Assembly (NCBI GenBank): GCA_014529385.2
Contig: CM043966.1
Span: 143,270,711-143,330,710, forward strand
Length of the DNA: 60,000 nucleotides
Direction of reading: 5' to 3'
Origin: Adiantum capillus-veneris
Taxonomy: Eukaryota; Streptophyta; Polypodiopsida; Polypodiales; Pteridaceae
How positions within the stretch are numbered: the stretch's first letter is position 1; each line of letters starts with the position of its first letter. Below are positions 11,203 to 22,845 of this stretch, one piece after another. The notes beneath the pieces are model-generated. The model was not told the origin of the DNA. It ran no database searches and worked only from the letters and a program-made list of their open reading frames with translations. The translations under genes were made by a program, and so were the position numbers.

Positions 11203-11949
11203 TTTAAATGTGAGACAGTGGAACTTCTCTAATTTAAACTATGGAGATCCAAAAAATACAATACCTTTGCCGGTCCCCATGACCAACTATTGCAAAACCA
11301 TAAGTGCTAAGCTGATAACAATGATTGTGACACCACTTGACAAACCGTAAACCTCTAACTGTAGTATGTCTTGAAATGAGACTCAAAAATTGTTATGAAT
11401 TTTTGTTGTAGCCTTAAGCTAGCTATGAACTGTTACCTCACCTAGACAACATACCTACAAGAGAATCTAGTCAATTGTCTCTATGCGCAAGTTTGGTCCT
11501 TGGACGTCTAAAGTGAACCTTCACATTTAGAAAAGCCATACCTTTTCTCAGTCCGATCTATCGTCGGTTAGACCTTATGCAACATGGGTAACAAGGCATT
11601 CACTCAAACTTGACACCCTTATGATGTTACGGATAACGATAGTCATCCTTATTCCTTATTTTTCACCACATGAGGAGCCGCAAAAATTTAACGGACCCAT
11701 TTTGGGTGGTTGGATAGCTTTCGAATCAAAGTATCATCATTTTCTTGCTTACTCTATTCACAACATTAATGGTTCTCCAAGTGCTTAGTTGGTTTTTCCC
11801 CAAGTGGGTGATTCACCTACTTTTGATTAAAGGTGATCATATTGAACTCATGATCTATTTTTAGATCTATTTACGCAACTGTTGTACTCGTATGATCTGT
11901 GGAAGACTACATAGTCATGGTGCCCTTTATCTTGGGGAAAACAGTTAAC
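11203..11949. repeat. Dispersed repeat R1, segment b (copy 2)
   Basis: Second copy of the segment at 8355-9110, with frequent single-base differences and small indels, again ending in GGTGCCCTTTATCTTGG before a CT/CA tract. Non-coding. Confidence 0.8.
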
Positions 11950-12072
<123 letters not shown>

Positions 12073-12767
12073 TATAGACTAGACAATCACTCTGCTTAGC
12101 CTTGGCCGACTATAGATAAATGTTTTTGCCTTGGCATGTGTTTTGGTTGGTGAAAATTACACATCTAGCTGATGATGCTAGTATGTGAGCTTGAGCAGGA
12201 CATGAAAAAGAGACAAAACCACAAAATGTTTTTCCTTAAAAGAAAATGATTTTTTTCTGAAGCTTGGAGAAAGATTATACGAACTCCCTTATCCCACAAA
12301 TAATGGTTTATCTATAGCCCCCATTATGAATATCTTTGTCTTTCCCTTTTTCTAAAACCTTTGGCTTTTCTTGTCTTCCCATCATATCTTAGGTGGAGAT
12401 ATGATGATGTATTGAATAACTTCTAACATGGTGAATGGCTAATAAACCCATTTTTTAATATAAAAGTTCTTCCCATTTCAACATTATTTAAGTTGTAGTA
12501 GGTAGTCACGGTCTCAAATAACTCCTAACATGTTGAATGGTTAATAAACCCCACATGGGTGCACCAGATCATTGGCTTCTTTTTTTAGAGCTAGAAGATA
12601 ATTTAAAAGGCAAGATTTGTGTTCTTTGTTCTTCACACATAGCATTCACATCTACACTCTTTTGCCTATGCATGCTGAGTATGCACATATAGTGTCGCTT
12701 GTAAACAAAGCACACACACAATATTGGTCTGCCAAAAACGACGTCCTCACACACAACATAGTGCAAC

Positions 12768-12770
<3 letters not shown>
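12073..12770. other. Non-coding, no feature recognised
   Basis: The first ~50 bases (TATAGACTAGACAATCACTC) recur at 52978-53030. Beyond that I see AT-rich sequence with no gene, repeat boundary or RNA signature. Confidence 0.5.

Positions 12771-12829
<59 letters not shown>
12771..12829. repeat. (CT)n(CA)n compound microsatellite
   Basis: CT repeats to 12801, then CA repeats to 12829; another short AC tract lies at 12947-12961. Confidence 0.95.
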
Positions 12830-12832
<3 letters not shown>

Positions 12833-14293
12833 TGTTACTTTAGTACTCTTGGTCTTTTTTAGCTTAAAAAAATGGAGGACCACACATAAACCTAGCCCTT
12901 AGATCGGGACCTGTTAGGGGTAGTTTTGTTATGGCAATAATAAATTACACACACACACACAGGGTTACTTACTAAATGGGTGCTTGACCTAATTTTTCTT
13001 TTTAAAAAAAGAGAGCTTCAAAATATGTTCTTTAAACCTCCACTATGAGATGTAAAACACCCTTTAAAAAAAAAAAAAGCATGAAAAGATGTTGGGGTAG
13101 ATAAACTACACACACTCCACCTCACTTGAGGGAGTTCCCGTGCTTGCCTCCTAGGTCTTTTAGAAAATACCACCTCCTATAGGTGCTACTATCGGGTATA
13201 GCCCGTCTCAACACTTGAGTTGCTTTGCCTTGGGTAAAAACCCCGCCGTGAATACTCTGGGTTACCTCCTCATTACACCGCGCATGTGGCTTCATTTGCT
13301 TTGTTGGAGATCTCCTAATGCATGGATATCTGCGTGATTTGGCGTTATGGAGACCTCCCTCCCTGCTCTATTTAAAGGTGAGGGTGCATCTCTGTCCCTC
13401 ACTAAGTTCTGGTTGTGCTCTACTTGAAACTAGTTACTGCGTGTTTGATGCAAAACATGGAGCTCTCTACTCAAGTTACTCAGGTCGGTCACTGTTTTTT
13501 TCTTGCTTTACTTATTGCATACTTAGGATTCTATCCGCATGGTTTAACACTCTGCAAAGAAGATGCTTTGTTGGATAATATGGTGGTCTCCTCCTGCAAA
13601 ATTTATGGGGAGTAGTTATCATCGTGTGACTACCAAAAGATGCACTAAAAATACTATTTTTTCCACCCTATGGCCGGTGGTCAGAGCATATGGATGATTA
13701 GGTGTTCTTTGCTACCCTGGTAACCAATACAAATGGGGATATTTACTGTTTGTATTGCTTACTAATCTTTGCTGCTGCAGATGATAAGGCAATTTTGTGC
13801 CTTGATGGAGTATTATTCTGTGTCGGGATTTCACTAAAAAACCCTTTATGTTTAAAAAATTAAAAAAAAAAAATGGGGGTGTGTGGTGCTCTACCCTCCA
13901 CACACCAGTTTATTGGATATTCTGGCCGAACTGTTTACTGTCACGATTTCGGAACCTGGCTCATAATGGCCGGAATGGCGTAGTCATAACTCAGTGGCTT
14001 TGGCAATATAGTGGTTACTATGGAAAGGTGTTTTGTTGCATATCATACTTTTCTTTGGTATCTTCTGGTTGAATATGATATTTTTTTGCTGAGCACTTAA
14101 AATATGCGGTGCTGCTGACTGCGTTTTTTATGACTAGTTTTTTTAAAAAAAACGAAATGGGGATATATATGAATCCAATCGAGGAGTAAATTTTGAAAGA
14201 GACAGTGTATGTAGATGAATCCATTGTCCGGATCTACTTTGTTGAGAGTTCTTCTTCCGCAAGGGCTTGTAGTAACCTGCAATATCACCAAGG
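12830..14293. other. Unannotated stretch with short poly-A tracts
   Basis: It contains A-rich runs at 13064-13078 and 13858-13873 and short open frames of no recognisable family. None shows conserved motifs. No terminal repeats or target duplications were found, so I leave it as unassigned intergenic sequence. Confidence 0.5.
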
Positions 14294-14724
14294 TTAAAAT
14301 TCAGGGAAGTTCCTGATGGGGGGAGACCTGCCTCTACCCCTTGTATAGCTACGAACTTTTCCCCGGTTGGAGGATGAACTAGGTGTTAGAAATGAAGTGA
14401 AGGAGTTGGGGGTAATCAAAGAGTTGGATCTTTTGAGAGCAGGGGAGTCATCCTCATCAATACAAGGTTTAAGTAAACTAGTGATGATCTTAACACCTTT
14501 AAAGTTAGCATAAGTAGTTAAGTAAATTCCGGGTTCATCAGATTTTAACTCCTTCAAGATATCCAGTATTAGTCCACAAAAGATGTTAAAGGCAAACTGC
14601 ACAATTACAATTTGCTTAACTTGGCCGCCTAACCAAACGCAAATGAGGGAGAGGTGAAAATCCACAGGTTTTTCTGGGAAGAGTAAGTCCAAGTGGTTGA
14701 GAATAAACCAAATGGTATGATCGA
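14294..14724 (-). pseudogene. Unrecognised ORF fragment with basic Ser/Arg-rich tail
   Basis: A minus-strand frame is open from inside the adjacent LTR (14770) to a stop at 14294, about 143 codons of it outside the LTR. The N-terminal half is hydrophobic and helical-looking (IWFILNHLDLLFPEKPVDF; QFAFNIFCGLILDILKEL). The C-terminal half is Ser/Pro rich and ends in a basic GKVRSYTRGRGRSPP. I do not recognise the family. The layout, a folded core followed by a basic disordered tail, would suit an RNA-binding coat or nucleocapsid-like protein, but that is speculation. Its 5' end coincides with the border of the neighbouring element, so it is probably truncated. It may also be a chance frame. Confidence 0.35.
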
Positions 14725-16248
14725 ACCCTAAATTAGACCATAAGTATAGGAGGGAAAGGTTATAAATCAAATTTATGAAAATTCCTAAAGATAGAATATA
14801 TTCAATTACAATTTAGGGTGAGAAATCCATTAGCCGATAGAAATGTATAATTACTAAGGCTAAAATGGAATATAGACTAAGGATAAACCTAGTTAAAGGG
14901 CTTCCCAAAATAAATGATAATTATGGGAAATTACTTATAGCATAAATAAGTTACAGGAGGAAGAAGATTATTCAATTAAACTTCTAATGGATTAAGTCTT
15001 TTTATAAGGCGGCCGTCATGGCTCCAAAGAGAACCAGGGGAAATCCTCTTACCGAGGAAGAGGATGTTAGCAACAAAAGAAATAAAGTCACTAATGACCA
15101 TGAGGCTGGGCCTAGCCATAGGCCGACGGAGGAAAGTCTACGGGCTCCCTTCCAACAGTACATGGACGAGCAGTCCTAGGTGGATTTCTATTTTGTTCAC
15201 TTAAAATCTTTTAAAGTTCATTTTTAAGTTAGCATTGCATACGTAAGGTTAGGAAGGATAAACTAGCTAAAAACGGAAGGTAACTTCCAACGTGCATTTG
15301 TTTATAATATAGGAAAGAATTGTTTGGGTTAAAACTGGTTGAATTAGGAAAGATATGATTGATCATCCTTAAGACAGCTTGTCTCAGGACACCTCCGACT
15401 CCTTAGTATAAATTGATGATAATGATTGGCTTTCTAGCCACGGATAAGTCGGTTGCCCCCATGAACGTTGAGTTTCTACTCCATGTCATGTCTTGATGTT
15501 TCTATATAAGTTAGGATACGGTTTTTTTTTAATCCTAGGGGAGCCGCCCGGTTGTATGGGCAGCTGGTTTGATGTATGGGCACCCGGAACCTTGGGTGGG
15601 GGTTTATCCACTCCGGATTGTGAATAAGGAATGGGTGCCGTTTTTTTTTCACCCTTAGGTGGTCTTGAGACAAGAAGAGTACTGGTCATGGTTATTATGG
15701 ATAATGTTTTGATTGACAGTACCCTGTCTTAAGTTTAAAGATGTCTATATGCTCAAAGAATGTTTTCAATACTGCTTTCAAGGGCTGTTTTAATAAAATT
15801 CAGTTATGAAGGATAAAAGGAGTGCGGGGTGGTAAGTGGGGATTGACTAAGGTTGTCAATCATGGACGGGTGGACCTGATTAGTCAGGTAACTATCCATC
15901 CCTGCGCACTAAAACGTTTAGTAAACTTCTTCACTTGGAAGAGGAGTCCACCAGCGGCTGTGCCCTCACATCTGTTAGGGGGAAAAAAGCGTTGGTTGAG
16001 GATACCTTAGCCTAATTGTGGCAGTTATAGGGCCGAAATAGTTTTTGGACTTTTAATACGTTGTCCCGTTTTCGCTGCGAGACAGAACTAGGTCTTCTTC
16101 TAAGGCTATAGACCCAAGCCATTGTCAATGGTAAAGGTCTATTCCTTGGATTTTTCTTGTTTAGAGACTCTGATTTTTTTTTATTAGACCTAGAGACCTG
16201 TCAAGGATCCCATCCCGATCTTGGTATTGGCGGGTTGGGGATCTTACA
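14725..16248 (+). repeat. 5' LTR of the gag-only gypsy element (~1.52 kb)
   Basis: It matches 24926-26575 at most positions and ends GGGGATCTTACA, immediately followed by AG and the primer site. Relative to the 3' LTR it lacks about 70 bp near 14957 and about 63 bp near 15811. Single-base differences are few. The short frame at 15018-15180 (MAPKRTRGNPLTEEED) is repeated in the 3' LTR at 25274 and ends in an early stop; it is most likely LTR sequence rather than a gene. Confidence 0.85.
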
Positions 16249-16250
16249 AG

Positions 16251-16262
16251 TGGTATCAGAGC
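16251..16262 (+). other. Primer binding site (initiator tRNA-Met type)
   Basis: TGGTATCAGAGC follows the LTR end with a two-base spacer. It sets the element's orientation as plus and confirms that 14725-16248 is a 5' LTR. Confidence 0.95.
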
Positions 16263-17085
16263 GTGTGTTAATTAAAGACTTGGACCTAGGGAAAAGTTAA
16301 GGTGTTAGGTTGAAACACGTGATCTTTGACAAATTCAATTAAAGACGTATTTAATTGAAGAGAGGGAGTGGAAGGAAGAGAGAGAATTATCCCCATCTTT
16401 GCAGGAAAATTTCCATCAGGCCTACTTCAAATTCCTGGATTTCAACATTAGGTTTATGAGGGCTTGCCTATCCCGAGACTATTCAATGTGAAAAAGCGTG
16501 ATGAAATGGTTGGATAATAGTCCCACTTGGAGAATCAAGTGGTCAGGATCTGGTGGAATTTTCTTCATTGATGCGGGAGAATTAGAAGGTTTAGAACTAA
16601 ATATGAAGAAACTCAAATGGGCCAAAGATCTTCAAGTGATTGAAGTATACTTTTTCGTTGGGACGGAGAATTCAGAAGAAACCCTTGTAATAGATGATGT
16701 CCAAGTATCACAAAATTAGTGGGTGTTTGATCAGGTGTCTAAAGTAATCTACCCAGGTAGAATTAGGCCCATAGGAGTAGGCCCTAGTTTTAGTGGACCA
16801 AAAGATGTATATTTTGATCCTATATCTGATCCACTCAAAGTCCTCAAGATTTTAGTATAGGACAATCGTCATCTTTGTACATAGTAGGCTCTTCATGAAT
16901 TGTATTAAATTTTGTACATACTATGGTTCTCGTGGGTATGCTATAAGTAGTTTTGTTTACGGTTTGGAAATTGTCTTCATCCTATGTGGAAAAGTCTTGA
17001 GTAGGAGATAAGTTAAAAGTATAAGTAAGAAAGATTTCATATGGTACTAAATTCCACTAATTCAATCTCAGGGAAATACTCGCGT
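16263..17085 (+). other. Untranslated leader with a small unrecognised ORF
   Basis: The leader contains a 73-codon frame at 16498-16719 starting MMKWLDNSPTWRIKWSGSGG, with several Trp residues and an acidic C-terminus. I do not recognise it, and it has no homologue elsewhere in the window. Leader ORFs occur in some plant LTR elements, but chance is equally possible. The rest of the stretch has no visible feature. Confidence 0.4.
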
Positions 17086-17605
17086 AAATAACCTTTACAC
17101 TGTTAGTCAAGAGAAAAAATTACTACTAAAGCAAGTTCAACTCCCTACTTTCAAAGGAGAGGGACCCAATTTAGAGCGAGATGCCGAAGCGTGGTTAGAT
17201 GCTATGGATGACTATTTGAAAGCTGCAGAAACTGCTCTATAAAACCAAACAATGTTGGATGTGTTCCGTCTCAGTGGAGATGCCAAACATTGGTGGAAGC
17301 AACACTGTAGAGATAATCCCACGAGTAGTCCATCTTGGGAGAAAATGAAGCAGACAATCAAAGAACGTTATCTCCCTGCTGCACATCAGGCTATCAAGAT
17401 GAACGAGTTCTTTGGTCTACGCCAGCTAGGACTTTCATTAGAGGAGAACTACACCAAGTTTGTGTCTTTACGACGCGATGCTCCCCAGATGACCATGGAG
17501 CAACAAATTGCCCGTTTCTGTCAAGGCCTCAACCAACCCCTGAGTACACGTCTCAGAATGCTGATTGCTCTGAATGGTCAGTTAGACCGAGCGCATTCAT
17601 GTTGA
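17086..17605 (+). pseudogene. Gag core of the gag-only gypsy element, one premature stop
   Basis: The frame is open from about 17086 (KLLLKQVQLPTFKGEGPN), reaches DAEAWLDAMDDYLKAAETAL, meets a TAA at 17240-17242, and continues in the same frame to 17605. The second part carries LSGDAKHWWKQH, SWEKMKQTIKERYLP and YTKFVSLRRDAPQMT, the standard Ty3/gypsy Gag core order. The usual zinc knuckle is absent: the frame ends shortly after the core (LDRAHSC). In the family Gag builds the particle. This copy is broken, but only by one stop, so relatives may still be coding. I chose no start codon because none is convincing. Confidence 0.8.
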
Positions 17606-18738
17606 CAAGGTGGATATATGGATCTTTTATGGAATTGATTTAACCTAGTTTTTGAGATGATACGAATGGTTTGTAAAGGTTTTTAAGATGGGCTCAACAC
17701 TAAAAGTTTCTTGAGGAAAAATTGAATAGCAAGCAACTCCAATCAGAAACTAGAAAGAACTCTTAGAGTAATCAGTAACCTTTGGTAAAGTGGAAAGGTT
17801 TTCCTTTTGAAGATGCCAATTGGGAGGATGAATTTCTCTTCTCAAAGATTTTCCCAATTTCGGTTGAGATGAGGGCATCTCAAATTGTTAAGTTGGGGTG
17901 ATTGTAAGGTTTCCAGTTTCTGAAACCTTAAAGATTGTATAAAGCTTAATCAAACTGATATGATTATTGAAAAAGCAATGTAGACTTGTCCGACCGTGGC
18001 AAATATTGATATTTTTGAAATCTTAAGCACAGGAAGCCTCGGGCTAGAAATTTTCAAAATCAGATTCTGATAAAATCTGGAAGAGTTACGGGCCCTGAAA
18101 GGTTACAATATGAATTCAATTAGTTAAGTAAAATTGGATGGTTTCAGTAATTATTATTATCAAAGACTTTCTTATCCTAAGGTTCTAGAATTTACTGATA
18201 TTTCTAATTTTCATCATTAAAAGTCAATGAAAATAGTCAAAATCAATTCTGGAAGCTGAGGGGGCAGTGTGGAGCTATGATGAACCTGCCAGGGACTCAA
18301 ATAGTAGCAAGGGGCACCATCTTCAACCTAGGGATTGCTTGAATTGCAAGCAACTGCCTTTTACAGCCTGTGAAAGCTTGTGAGTGCCAGAAACCTATAA
18401 ATAGGACCCCTTGTTCCACAATTTGAGAGACTCGGAGCCTTGACACACTCTCTCTCATCTAGAGAGACTGCTATGCAGAAATCACTAGAGATTAAGATCT
18501 AGTTGATTAACTTAAACGGTAATTAGCCTAATCTTTCTTAATGAGCAAGGCTAGATTAATCTATTTTCTTAATAAATTAAAGATTAGGCCTATGTATACT
18601 CATAAATCCTCTCTTAATTAAATATTCTCTGTTGATTGTTGTAATTAAAGCTTGGGAATATTAAGCTAATTAATTATCCTATCATATTAGGGCTGAAATT
18701 ATCCAAATTCACCATAAATTAATGGAAAATATATTAAT
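17606..18738. other. AT-rich non-coding internal region replacing pol
   Basis: Where protease and RT would follow in an autonomous gypsy element, no frame with any pol motif is found on either strand. A short segment at 18410-18480 (CTATAAATAGGACCCC, then GAGACTCGGAGCC) has a TATA-like box. Otherwise nothing recognised. Confidence 0.6.
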
Positions 18739-19916
18739 TAAGTTTATCTTAGGTTGAGGTAATTATCAGAGTTGCATTAGATAGTCATTAAGATAGAAAA
18801 ATTATCTTATAATTTTTTGAGTAATTTTCATAATTAATTAGGCAGAATTACATTGTTTTTTAAGAGAAAATTAAAGGGAAAAATAATCAAATTGATTCAA
18901 AATGCTTTGAGTTATTTATTAGAGGTTAATTATATGTTAGGGAACCTGCTATAATTATGTCATGCTCAGATAATTAATTTACCTCATTCCTTTAGCAGAA
19001 ATACTCTATTGTTAGGACAAATGAAATAGGGGAAATTAATAAATTGATTCAAAATGCTCTGATTTATTTATCGGAGGTTAATTATATGTTAAGAAACCTG
19101 TGATAATTATTTCAAGCTCAGATAATTAATTTACCTAATTACTTTAGTAGAAATACTCAGTTTTTAGGACAAATTAAAAGGGGGAAATTGGTAAATTAAT
19201 TCCAATTGCTTTAAGTTATTTATCAGAGGTTGATTAAATGTTAGAAAATGCGTGATAATTGTGTCAAGCTCAAATAATTAGTTTACCTAATTACTTTAGA
19301 AGAAATACTATGTTTTTAGGACATATTAAAAGAGGGAAATTAGTAAATCGATTTCAATTGGTTTGAGTTATTTATCAGAGGTTAATTAAATGTTAAGGAA
19401 TCCACAATAATTATGTCTAGCTCAGGTAATTAATGTACCTAATTACTTTAGCATAAATACTCTATTTTTATGACAAATTAAAAGAGGAAAATTAGTAAAT
19501 TGAATCAGATTGCTTTGAGTTATTTATCAAAAGCTAGTTACACCTTAGGTAAAGGGTGATAATTATGTTACCCTCAGATAATTAGTTTACCTAATTATCC
19601 CAATAAAATTACATTATTTTTAGGGAAAAATAAAAGGGGGATTATAGTAAATTAATCCAAAAACCTTTGATGTAAATGCCACAGGTAGAATACACCTTGA
19701 GAAACCCATGGTAAATACCCCAACCTAAGATAAATAGTTTAGGTATTTATCTTCAATAAAAGTAACCGATTTTGCAAAAAGAATAAAGAAAGGAAATTAG
19801 TAAATGAATTTATTTAATTAGCAAATAAATATTTGAGGTTCAAAATCACTATTAAAGGGTGGAAAAATTATCTCAGCATAAATGGTTGGTATAACAAATT
19901 ACTATCAGTAAAATTC
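18739..19916. repeat. 152-bp tandem array next to the 3' LTR
   Basis: About 7.7 units. The landmark ATTGATTC or its variants starts at 18891, 19043, 19195, 19347, 19499, 19651 and 19804: five spacings of exactly 152 and one of 153. A weaker unit precedes 18891. Shared blocks within units include CAGATAATTAATTTACCTAA, TTTTTAGGACAAATTAAAAG and GCTTTGAGTTATTTATCAGA. Units are clearly diverged in sequence but hardly at all in length. The array ends where the 3' LTR begins. Tandem repeats in the 3' untranslated part are known in some large plant gypsy elements. Confidence 0.93.
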
Positions 19917-19935
19917 TGCCTAAATTAGACCATAA
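19917..19935 (+). repeat. First 19 bp of the gag-only element's 3' LTR
   Basis: TGCCTAAATTAGACCATAA joins 24926 (GTATAGGAGG) to match 14725-14754 once the copia element and one CATAA duplicate are removed. This shows that the copia element landed 19 bp inside the LTR. Confidence 0.88.
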
Positions 19936-20162
19936 TGTTACCATATACATGTGGTAGTGATGTGTGTGAACACACTAGGACCGCCGGGGCATTTTTTCCC
20001 TCTTTAGGAGGTTTTTACCCCCGTGCATTGTATATACGCCCATCACTCTATGGCTATCCATCTTTCCATTGCACACTAAGTAACACACTCTCTATTGTGT
20101 GCCTTGAGCTTCCTTCGTCTTCTCAAGGCTGTGTGTGTTTCTCTACAACCCTAATTCCAACA
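19936..20162 (+). repeat. Ty1/copia 5' LTR (227 bp)
   Basis: It begins TGTTACCATATACATG and ends AATTCCAACA. The 3' copy has the same length. Open frames running through it (19935-20534) are LTR and leader, not a gene. Confidence 0.96.
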
Positions 20163-20164
20163 AT

Positions 20165-20176
20165 TGGTATCAGAGC
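20165..20176 (+). other. Primer binding site (initiator tRNA-Met type)
   Basis: TGGTATCAGAGC lies two bases after the LTR end, the standard arrangement in plant Ty1/copia elements. Confidence 0.95.
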
Positions 20177-20526
20177 AGGTCACGTCCTCCCGGGCTTAGT
20201 CGTCAGCTGCTCCAGCACACGCCTGCTCACTTTCTCCGATTTCAGTGAGCTTTGGCAAGCGTTCGTAGAGGTCGATAAATATTTTGGGCGAGCTCAAAGA
20301 GCTCGGTCTGCTCAGAATTTTGATTGGGGCTCATTTCGGCCTCCGTTTCCACTACAGGCAGTACTGCACAGGCTATTTTGTCATTTTGTGCAGAATTGCT
20401 ATCTGTGCCGTTTTTTGCATAACAGGTGCCTTATAGTCTTCTATGGTTTGTGCTATATAGCACAGGTTGTTCCCGCTCCGTTTCTCCTATTTTCGGGCAG
20501 TTTTCACATCAGGTGCAACATTTACC

Positions 20527-21420
20527 ATGGCTGACAACAACAACACAGATGTGTTCAAGATGTTTGCTGCTGAGGACAGGTTGGATGGGGACAACTACCC
20601 TATGTGGTCTTATATGATGCAACATGTTCTTGTGTCAAAGGGTGTCTGGAACATTGTGCAGGGCATTGATGTACGTCCTGGTTCTGAGGATGTAGGCGAT
20701 GTTGAGGATGTTGCAGGTCTTGCTGCAAGGATTGCAGCTGTTAGAGTTGTTTTGCCTACGACAGAACAAGCTCGTTGGGATGTTAAGGATGCGCAGGCTC
20801 ATGCATTGATTGCGTTGTCTATGAAGCGCACCATTGTTCCTCACATCCGTTCAGCAAAATCTGCAAAACAGGCTTGGGATATTCTAGTAGGTCTTTATGC
20901 AAGCCGCAATGAGGCTAAAATTGCTTTGCTGCGTAAAGAGCTGGAGTCGAAGATTATGCATGAGGAAGATGATATGGACACTTTCCTTGCTAGTGTCAAG
21001 GATATCAATGAGCAACTTATTTCTGCAGGTGAAGTTATTTCAGACAGTTCCCTTGTGCAGACTGTTCTTGATGCCTTATCAGATTCTTACCAGACTTTTG
21101 CTAGTACTTGGAGACTTATGACCCATGGAAATCCAGACCTTGTCAAGTTTGATGCATTATGCACATTGCTATTGCAAGAGTCACTTTCCAGAAAAAATAG
21201 GACTAGATAGCGTGAAGTTGAACAGGATTTTATTGCTTCTCAAAGAAAGGGTGGTAACAGCAATGCAGCCACTTTTTATGGTTCTACTGCGAGTGGAAAA
21301 AATCCTGTTCCTAATGCTTCTGCTGATAGCAATTCGTCTGGAAATTCTGGTGATAAGGGCAAAAAGAAGATGCGTTGCCATTATTGTAAAGCCAATGATC
21401 ACTTGATCAAGTCGTGTCCT
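20527..21420 (+). pseudogene. Ty1/copia Gag with zinc knuckle, one premature stop
   Basis: The ATG at 20527 (MADNNNTDVFKMFAAEDRLD) is in a good context and precedes DRLDGDNYPMWSYMMQHVL, the usual N-terminal copia Gag motif (L-x-G-x-N-Y-x-x-W). Helical sequence follows to NRTR at 21207, where a TAG (21208-21210) interrupts; the same frame continues to a CCHC knuckle CHYCKANDHLIKSC at 21376-21417. The stop most simply arose from CAG. Gag packages the element RNA. Apart from this one stop the domain is complete, and it is fused in frame to protease. Confidence 0.9.
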
Positions 21421-22200
21421 AAGTTGAAGGCCAAAGAGGCTAAGAAGAAAGAGGGTGGTTCCACTGCAAATGCTGGTTCCACTACAAATGCAGCCATTGT
21501 TGAGTCTTCTGCGAAAGGAGACTGTGTTGCTAATGTTGATGCAGAATGGGCTTTTAGTGCAGAGTGCACTTACAATCCTGCTGTCCATGATGCATGCTTG
21601 TCAGTTGCTACAGATTCACATGTGTGGTATTTCGACAGTGGTGCTACAAAGCACATTACCTCACATCGTGAATTGTTTACCTCTCTCGAGTCTGTCCCTC
21701 ATGGGAATTCAGTCACTTGTGCCAAAAACGCCTCTTATCCAGTTCAGGGAGTTGGAAAGATTGTGCTTACTGCTGCTAATGGAAGTTCCTTCACACTTGT
21801 TGATGCACTTTATGTACCTGGGATCAAGAAGAATCTCTTGTCTGTATCCGCACTTGCTAGACTTGGACTTGTAGTCAAATTTGTGGATGACAGATGTACA
21901 GTTCATGATCTCAGTTTTGGTGATGAAATTGTTGCATCTGGGCTTTTGTGTCGTGGGCTGTATAAGCTCACTTTGTATGACAAGTGTGGACAAAATTTTG
22001 CAAATGCTGTTGCAGATTCAAGGGCTATTTCAGATGCAAAACTTTGGCATGCACGTTTTGGTCATCTGAATTTTGCCAGTTTGCTGCGTTTGCAAAAATC
22101 TGATATGGTTGCTTCTTTGCCACCTCTTGAAGCACCTGTCAAACATTTTTGTGAAGGTTGTATTTTGGGTAAGATGCAGTGTTCCAAAATTTCCAAAGGA
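21421..22200 (+). pseudogene. Ty1/copia protease and integrase zinc domain
   Basis: In frame with Gag. The retropepsin active site WYFDSGATKHIT is at about 21625-21660 with the catalytic Asp at 21634, followed by VDALYVPGIKKNLLSVSALA, typical of copia protease. The integrase N-terminal H-H-C-C zinc domain follows: LWHARFGHLN (two His, about 22043) and FCEGC (two Cys, about 22150). After KISK near 22195 the frame is lost: the next conserved residues lie in another frame, so an indel is present at about 22195-22205. The protease would release Gag, protease, integrase and RT in the particle. Confidence 0.9.
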
Positions 22201-22843
22201 TGGTTCAGTTCGGGCCACATGCAGGTTGCAGCTTGTGCATAGTGATGTTTGTGGGCCCATGCAAACTCCGTCCTTGGGCAATTACCTGTACTTCGGGACT
22301 TTCATTGATGATTACTCCAGGCATACATGGGTATTTCCGCTTAAAGCGAAGTCTGAAGTTTTTATGTGCTTCAAACAATTTCTGGCTATGGGTGAAAATG
22401 TCTCGAAATGTACTATGGGCACCCTCCGTTCCGATCGAGGGTGGGAGTATATGTCTCATGAATTTAATGCATTTCTGGCTAGTCGTGGGATAAAACACCA
22501 ATGTACAGTGCCTTATACACCTCAGCAAAATGGTGTTGCTGAGAGGAAAAATAGGTCACTGACGGAAATGGCACGATGTATGGTCAAAAGTCAAGCTTTA
22601 CCGCATTCTTTTTGGCTTGAGGCCATCATGTGTGCCACTTATGTACTTAACAGGTGTCCTACGAAAGCTTTGCAGTCTATTACTCCATATGAAGCATGGC
22701 ATGATAGAAAGCCTTCTATTGAGCACATGCGTGTTTTTGGCTGTTTGGCATATGCTTTGGTGCCACAAGTGCAGTGCAGAAAATTGGATGATAAGGCTTT
22801 CAAATGTATTTTTGTTGGTTATAGTGCTGAAAGCAAAGGTTAA
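22201..22843 (+). pseudogene. Ty1/copia integrase catalytic core
   Basis: A shifted frame carries the DDE core: LVHSDVCGPM (first Asp, ~22240), GTLRSDRGWEY (second Asp, ~22430) and TPQQNGVAERKNRSL (Glu, ~22545). The usual C-terminal GCLAYALVP and CIFVGYSAESKG follow. The frame ends at a TAA at 22841-22843 caused by loss of one base: the conserved continuation LYHPQTKHILVSRDV resumes at once in the next frame. All three catalytic residues are kept. The enzyme joins element DNA to the chromosome. Confidence 0.9.
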
Positions 22844-22845
22844 GG

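Noticed and set aside
15018-15180. Basic N-terminus MAPKRTRGNPLTEEED repeated at 25274
   Set aside because: It sits inside both LTRs of the gag-only element and ends in an early stop in the 5' copy. A small LTR-encoded peptide cannot be excluded but is not supported.
18891-19930. Possible CRISPR-like array
   Set aside because: The 152-bp repeats are adjacent, diverged and without unique spacers; this is a plant retroelement tandem repeat.
19935-20534. 199-codon ORF before the copia gag
   Set aside because: It runs through the 5' LTR, primer site and leader; the Gag start at 20527 is in another frame with clear family motifs.
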